Part shown: positions 5,679 to 6,785 of the stretch, in pieces
Layout: each line of letters opens with the position of its first letter
How positions within the stretch are numbered: position 1 is the stretch's first letter
Assembly: GCA_949287345.1 (NCBI GenBank)
Contig: CASEGD010000092.1
Location: 1-6,785, forward strand
DNA from: an uncultured Phascolarctobacterium sp.
GTDB lineage: Bacteria > Bacillota > Negativicutes > Acidaminococcales > Acidaminococcaceae
Length of the DNA: 6,785 nucleotides
Direction: 5' to 3'
Position numbers and translations under genes: made by a program
Notes under the pieces: model-generated
The model's input: the letters and a program-made list of their open reading frames with translations, nothing else
The model's database searches: none
Told to the model about the DNA's origin: nothing

Positions 5679-6632
5679 TTACGCCAAAAAGTTTACCGGC
5701 TCTGCCTGCATTTCAATCTGCATTTCAATCAAAAGCGGCGTTGCCGTCACCACGTCGCCGTCCAGTTCTGCCGGGAAGCCGTCCACATTGCACTCAATCG
5801 TAATGGTATGCGCCTTTTTAACAATAACGCCCGGTTCGCCTTCCAGCGATTCCATTAAAATCATGGCGGCGTATTTCAAAAAGTCGGCGCGCTTGCTGCC
5901 CGTAAACAGCGCCACGTCAAAATAATCGTTGGTAATGGCCGCGCCTTTAAACAAGCTGTAACGCCCCGCATAATAGCGGCTCTTGCCGATGATTACCGTC
6001 GATGCCTCGTACCACTCGGGGTCGCCGTCAAATTTAACGCGGAACTTGTAACGCCAGTTGCTTAATAAAAGCTCCTTGCGTACCAGCTCGCCGCTCTGCA
6101 CAACGTAGGCAAAGGACGACAAAAAGCGTTTTTCAAGGCTCGACACGCTGTCAACAACCTTGGAATCAAAGCCGATGCCCGTCACCGTCAAAAACGGATG
6201 CCCGTTAGCCTTGCCGATGCGCACCGGTTTAACCCTGCCCCTGCGCACACGCTGCACCCAGCGCTGCGGGTCGGCAGGCAGATCAAACTCCTTGGCAACA
6301 AGGTTTACCGTGCCGCCCGGGAACACACTGATATAAGGCGTATAACCGTTGCGGTTCAGCTCGGCAATCATCGCGCGCAGCGTACCGTCGCCGCCGGCAA
6401 CAATCACCCAGTCGTACTTTTCTTCTTTTATTTTATCCGCCCAGGCGGAAAGCTTTTTAAACTCTCGCAATTCCGTCAGTTCCACGCGGTTAGGCCCGAT
6501 AATCGCCGTCAGGCGGCGTTTTAAATCAAGCACGCGCGAAAGCATGCTGACGAAAATCTGCTTGCCGGAATTAGGATTATAAATGATAACAACTTTTTTA
6601 AAATTTTTAATTTCAATGCCGTTGGTTTCCAT
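5679..6632 (-). CDS. Diacylglycerol kinase-family lipid kinase (DagK/YegS/BmrU type)
   Basis: This 317-residue cytoplasmic protein is a single-domain member of the DAGK catalytic family. It has NPNSGK at 19-24, the nucleotide-binding GGDGT at 80-84, FPGGTVNLVAKEF at 104-116 in place of the more common PLGTxND motif, TGIGFDSKV at 151-159 and PAELDGD at 287-293. The family phosphorylates diacylglycerol or related lipids with ATP; the exact lipid cannot be read here. The start at 6632 is supported by a GGTGAGGAT leader just upstream. It lies 12 bases after the GtrA-like gene and 12 bases before the sulfatase-fold gene, so the three are probably one operon. Diacylglycerol released by the transferase could be recycled to phosphatidic acid, as DgkB does for LtaS products. 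The C-terminus holds a duplicated IEMQ. Family certain; substrate inferred. Confidence 0.92.
   Translation of the reverse strand: METNGIEIKNFKKVVIIYNPNSGKQIFVSMLSRVLDLKRRLTAIIGPNRVELTELREFKKLSAWADKIKEEKYDWVIVAGGDGTLRAMIAELNRNGYTPYISVFPGGTVNLVAKEFDLPADPQRWVQRVRRGRVKPVRIGKANGHPFLTVTGIGFDSKVVDSVSSLEKRFLSSFAYVVQSGELVRKELLLSNWRYKFRVKFDGDPEWYEASTVIIGKSRYYAGRYSLFKGAAITNDYFDVALFTGSKRADFLKYAAMILMESLEGEPGVIVKKAHTITIECNVDGFPAELDGDVVTATPLLIEMQIEMQAEPVNFLA
5706..5730. repeat. In-frame 12-base tandem duplication in the lipid kinase gene
   Basis: CTGCATTTCAAT is repeated exactly at 5706-5717 and 5718-5729, with one further matching base. It encodes IEMQ twice (residues 302-309), near the C-terminus, and keeps the frame. 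It lies 217 bases from the 32-base duplication. Confidence 0.93.
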
Positions 6633-6644
6633 TTTATCCTCACC

Positions 6645-6785
6645 TTAAAAAATCCATTTTTTGCGTGCCAGGTAGTTCCACACAACGACGATGCACGTCG
6701 CCGCAATTTTGGATACCAGCCCCGGCATGCCGAACATGCCAACAAAAAGATACATCAAAAGCAGGTTAAACAAAAGCCCCATGCC
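6645..6785 (-). CDS. GtrA-like small membrane protein, C-terminal part at right edge
   Basis: The frame enters from the right edge and encodes the last 46 residues before a TAA at 6645-6647. It shows two hydrophobic stretches (LLFNLLLMYLFVGMF and a second ending in IVVVW) and finishes with WNYLARKKWIF. This matches the end of GtrA-family proteins, where an N-[FY]-x3-R-x-W-x-F pattern follows the last membrane helix. The family consists of small four-helix proteins, often about 120-150 residues, linked to moving polyprenyl-phosphate sugars across the membrane or to glycosylating envelope polymers. With the kinase and transferase genes downstream it suggests an envelope-assembly operon. Only the C-terminal third is visible, so the call rests on the terminal motif and topology. 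Confidence 0.75.
   Translation of the reverse strand, partial: GMGLLFNLLLMYLFVGMFGMPGLVSKIAATCIVVVWNYLARKKWIF

Noticed and set aside
6521..6745. Minus-strand frame of 74 codons between the GtrA-like and kinase genes
   Set aside because: It overlaps both genes in another frame and has no plausible start or domain.

Overview
The window reads as chromosomal DNA of an anaerobic bacterium, most likely a Firmicute. The reasons are an oxygen-sensitive ferredoxin-linked 2-oxoacid oxidoreductase, strong AGGAGG-type ribosome binding sites, AT-rich intergenic DNA with good -35/-10 promoters, and mid-GC genes. A Gram-negative Firmicute (Negativicutes) is plausible, but the genus cannot be fixed from the sequence alone. 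There is no phage, insertion sequence, CRISPR array or RNA gene.

Left part (1-2618, minus strand): a compact four-gene operon in the order korD-korA-korB-korC. It encodes a KorDABC-type 2-oxoacid:ferredoxin oxidoreductase, best matched to the 2-oxoglutarate class. korC runs off the left edge. The genes overlap or are separated by at most 18 bases, so translation is probably coupled.

Middle (2619-2848): a 230-base AT-rich divergent promoter region. A recognisable promoter faces each way, toward korD and toward a TetR-family regulator gene (2849-3571, plus strand). Both -10 regions carry nearly the same 14-base sequence. Two perfect 12-base direct repeats 22 bases apart lie between the two -35 boxes. 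This suggests that the TetR protein, or another regulator, controls both transcripts. A hairpin terminator closes tetR and abuts the stop codon of the convergent gene.

Right part (3610-6785, minus strand): a probable envelope-lipid operon with a GtrA-like membrane protein (partial, off the right edge), a diacylglycerol-kinase-family lipid kinase, and a large membrane sulfatase-fold enzyme of the LTA synthase/phosphoethanolamine transferase superfamily. Such transferases release diacylglycerol from phospholipid, which a lipid kinase could recycle, so the pairing makes biochemical sense. The transferase gene is split into two reading frames by a perfect 32-base tandem duplication; removing one copy restores a single 674-residue protein. 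A second, in-frame 12-base tandem duplication lies about 220 bases away, at the end of the kinase gene. The frameshifting duplication and the shared promoter motifs are the main points of interest. I saw no clear sign of a wholly new system.
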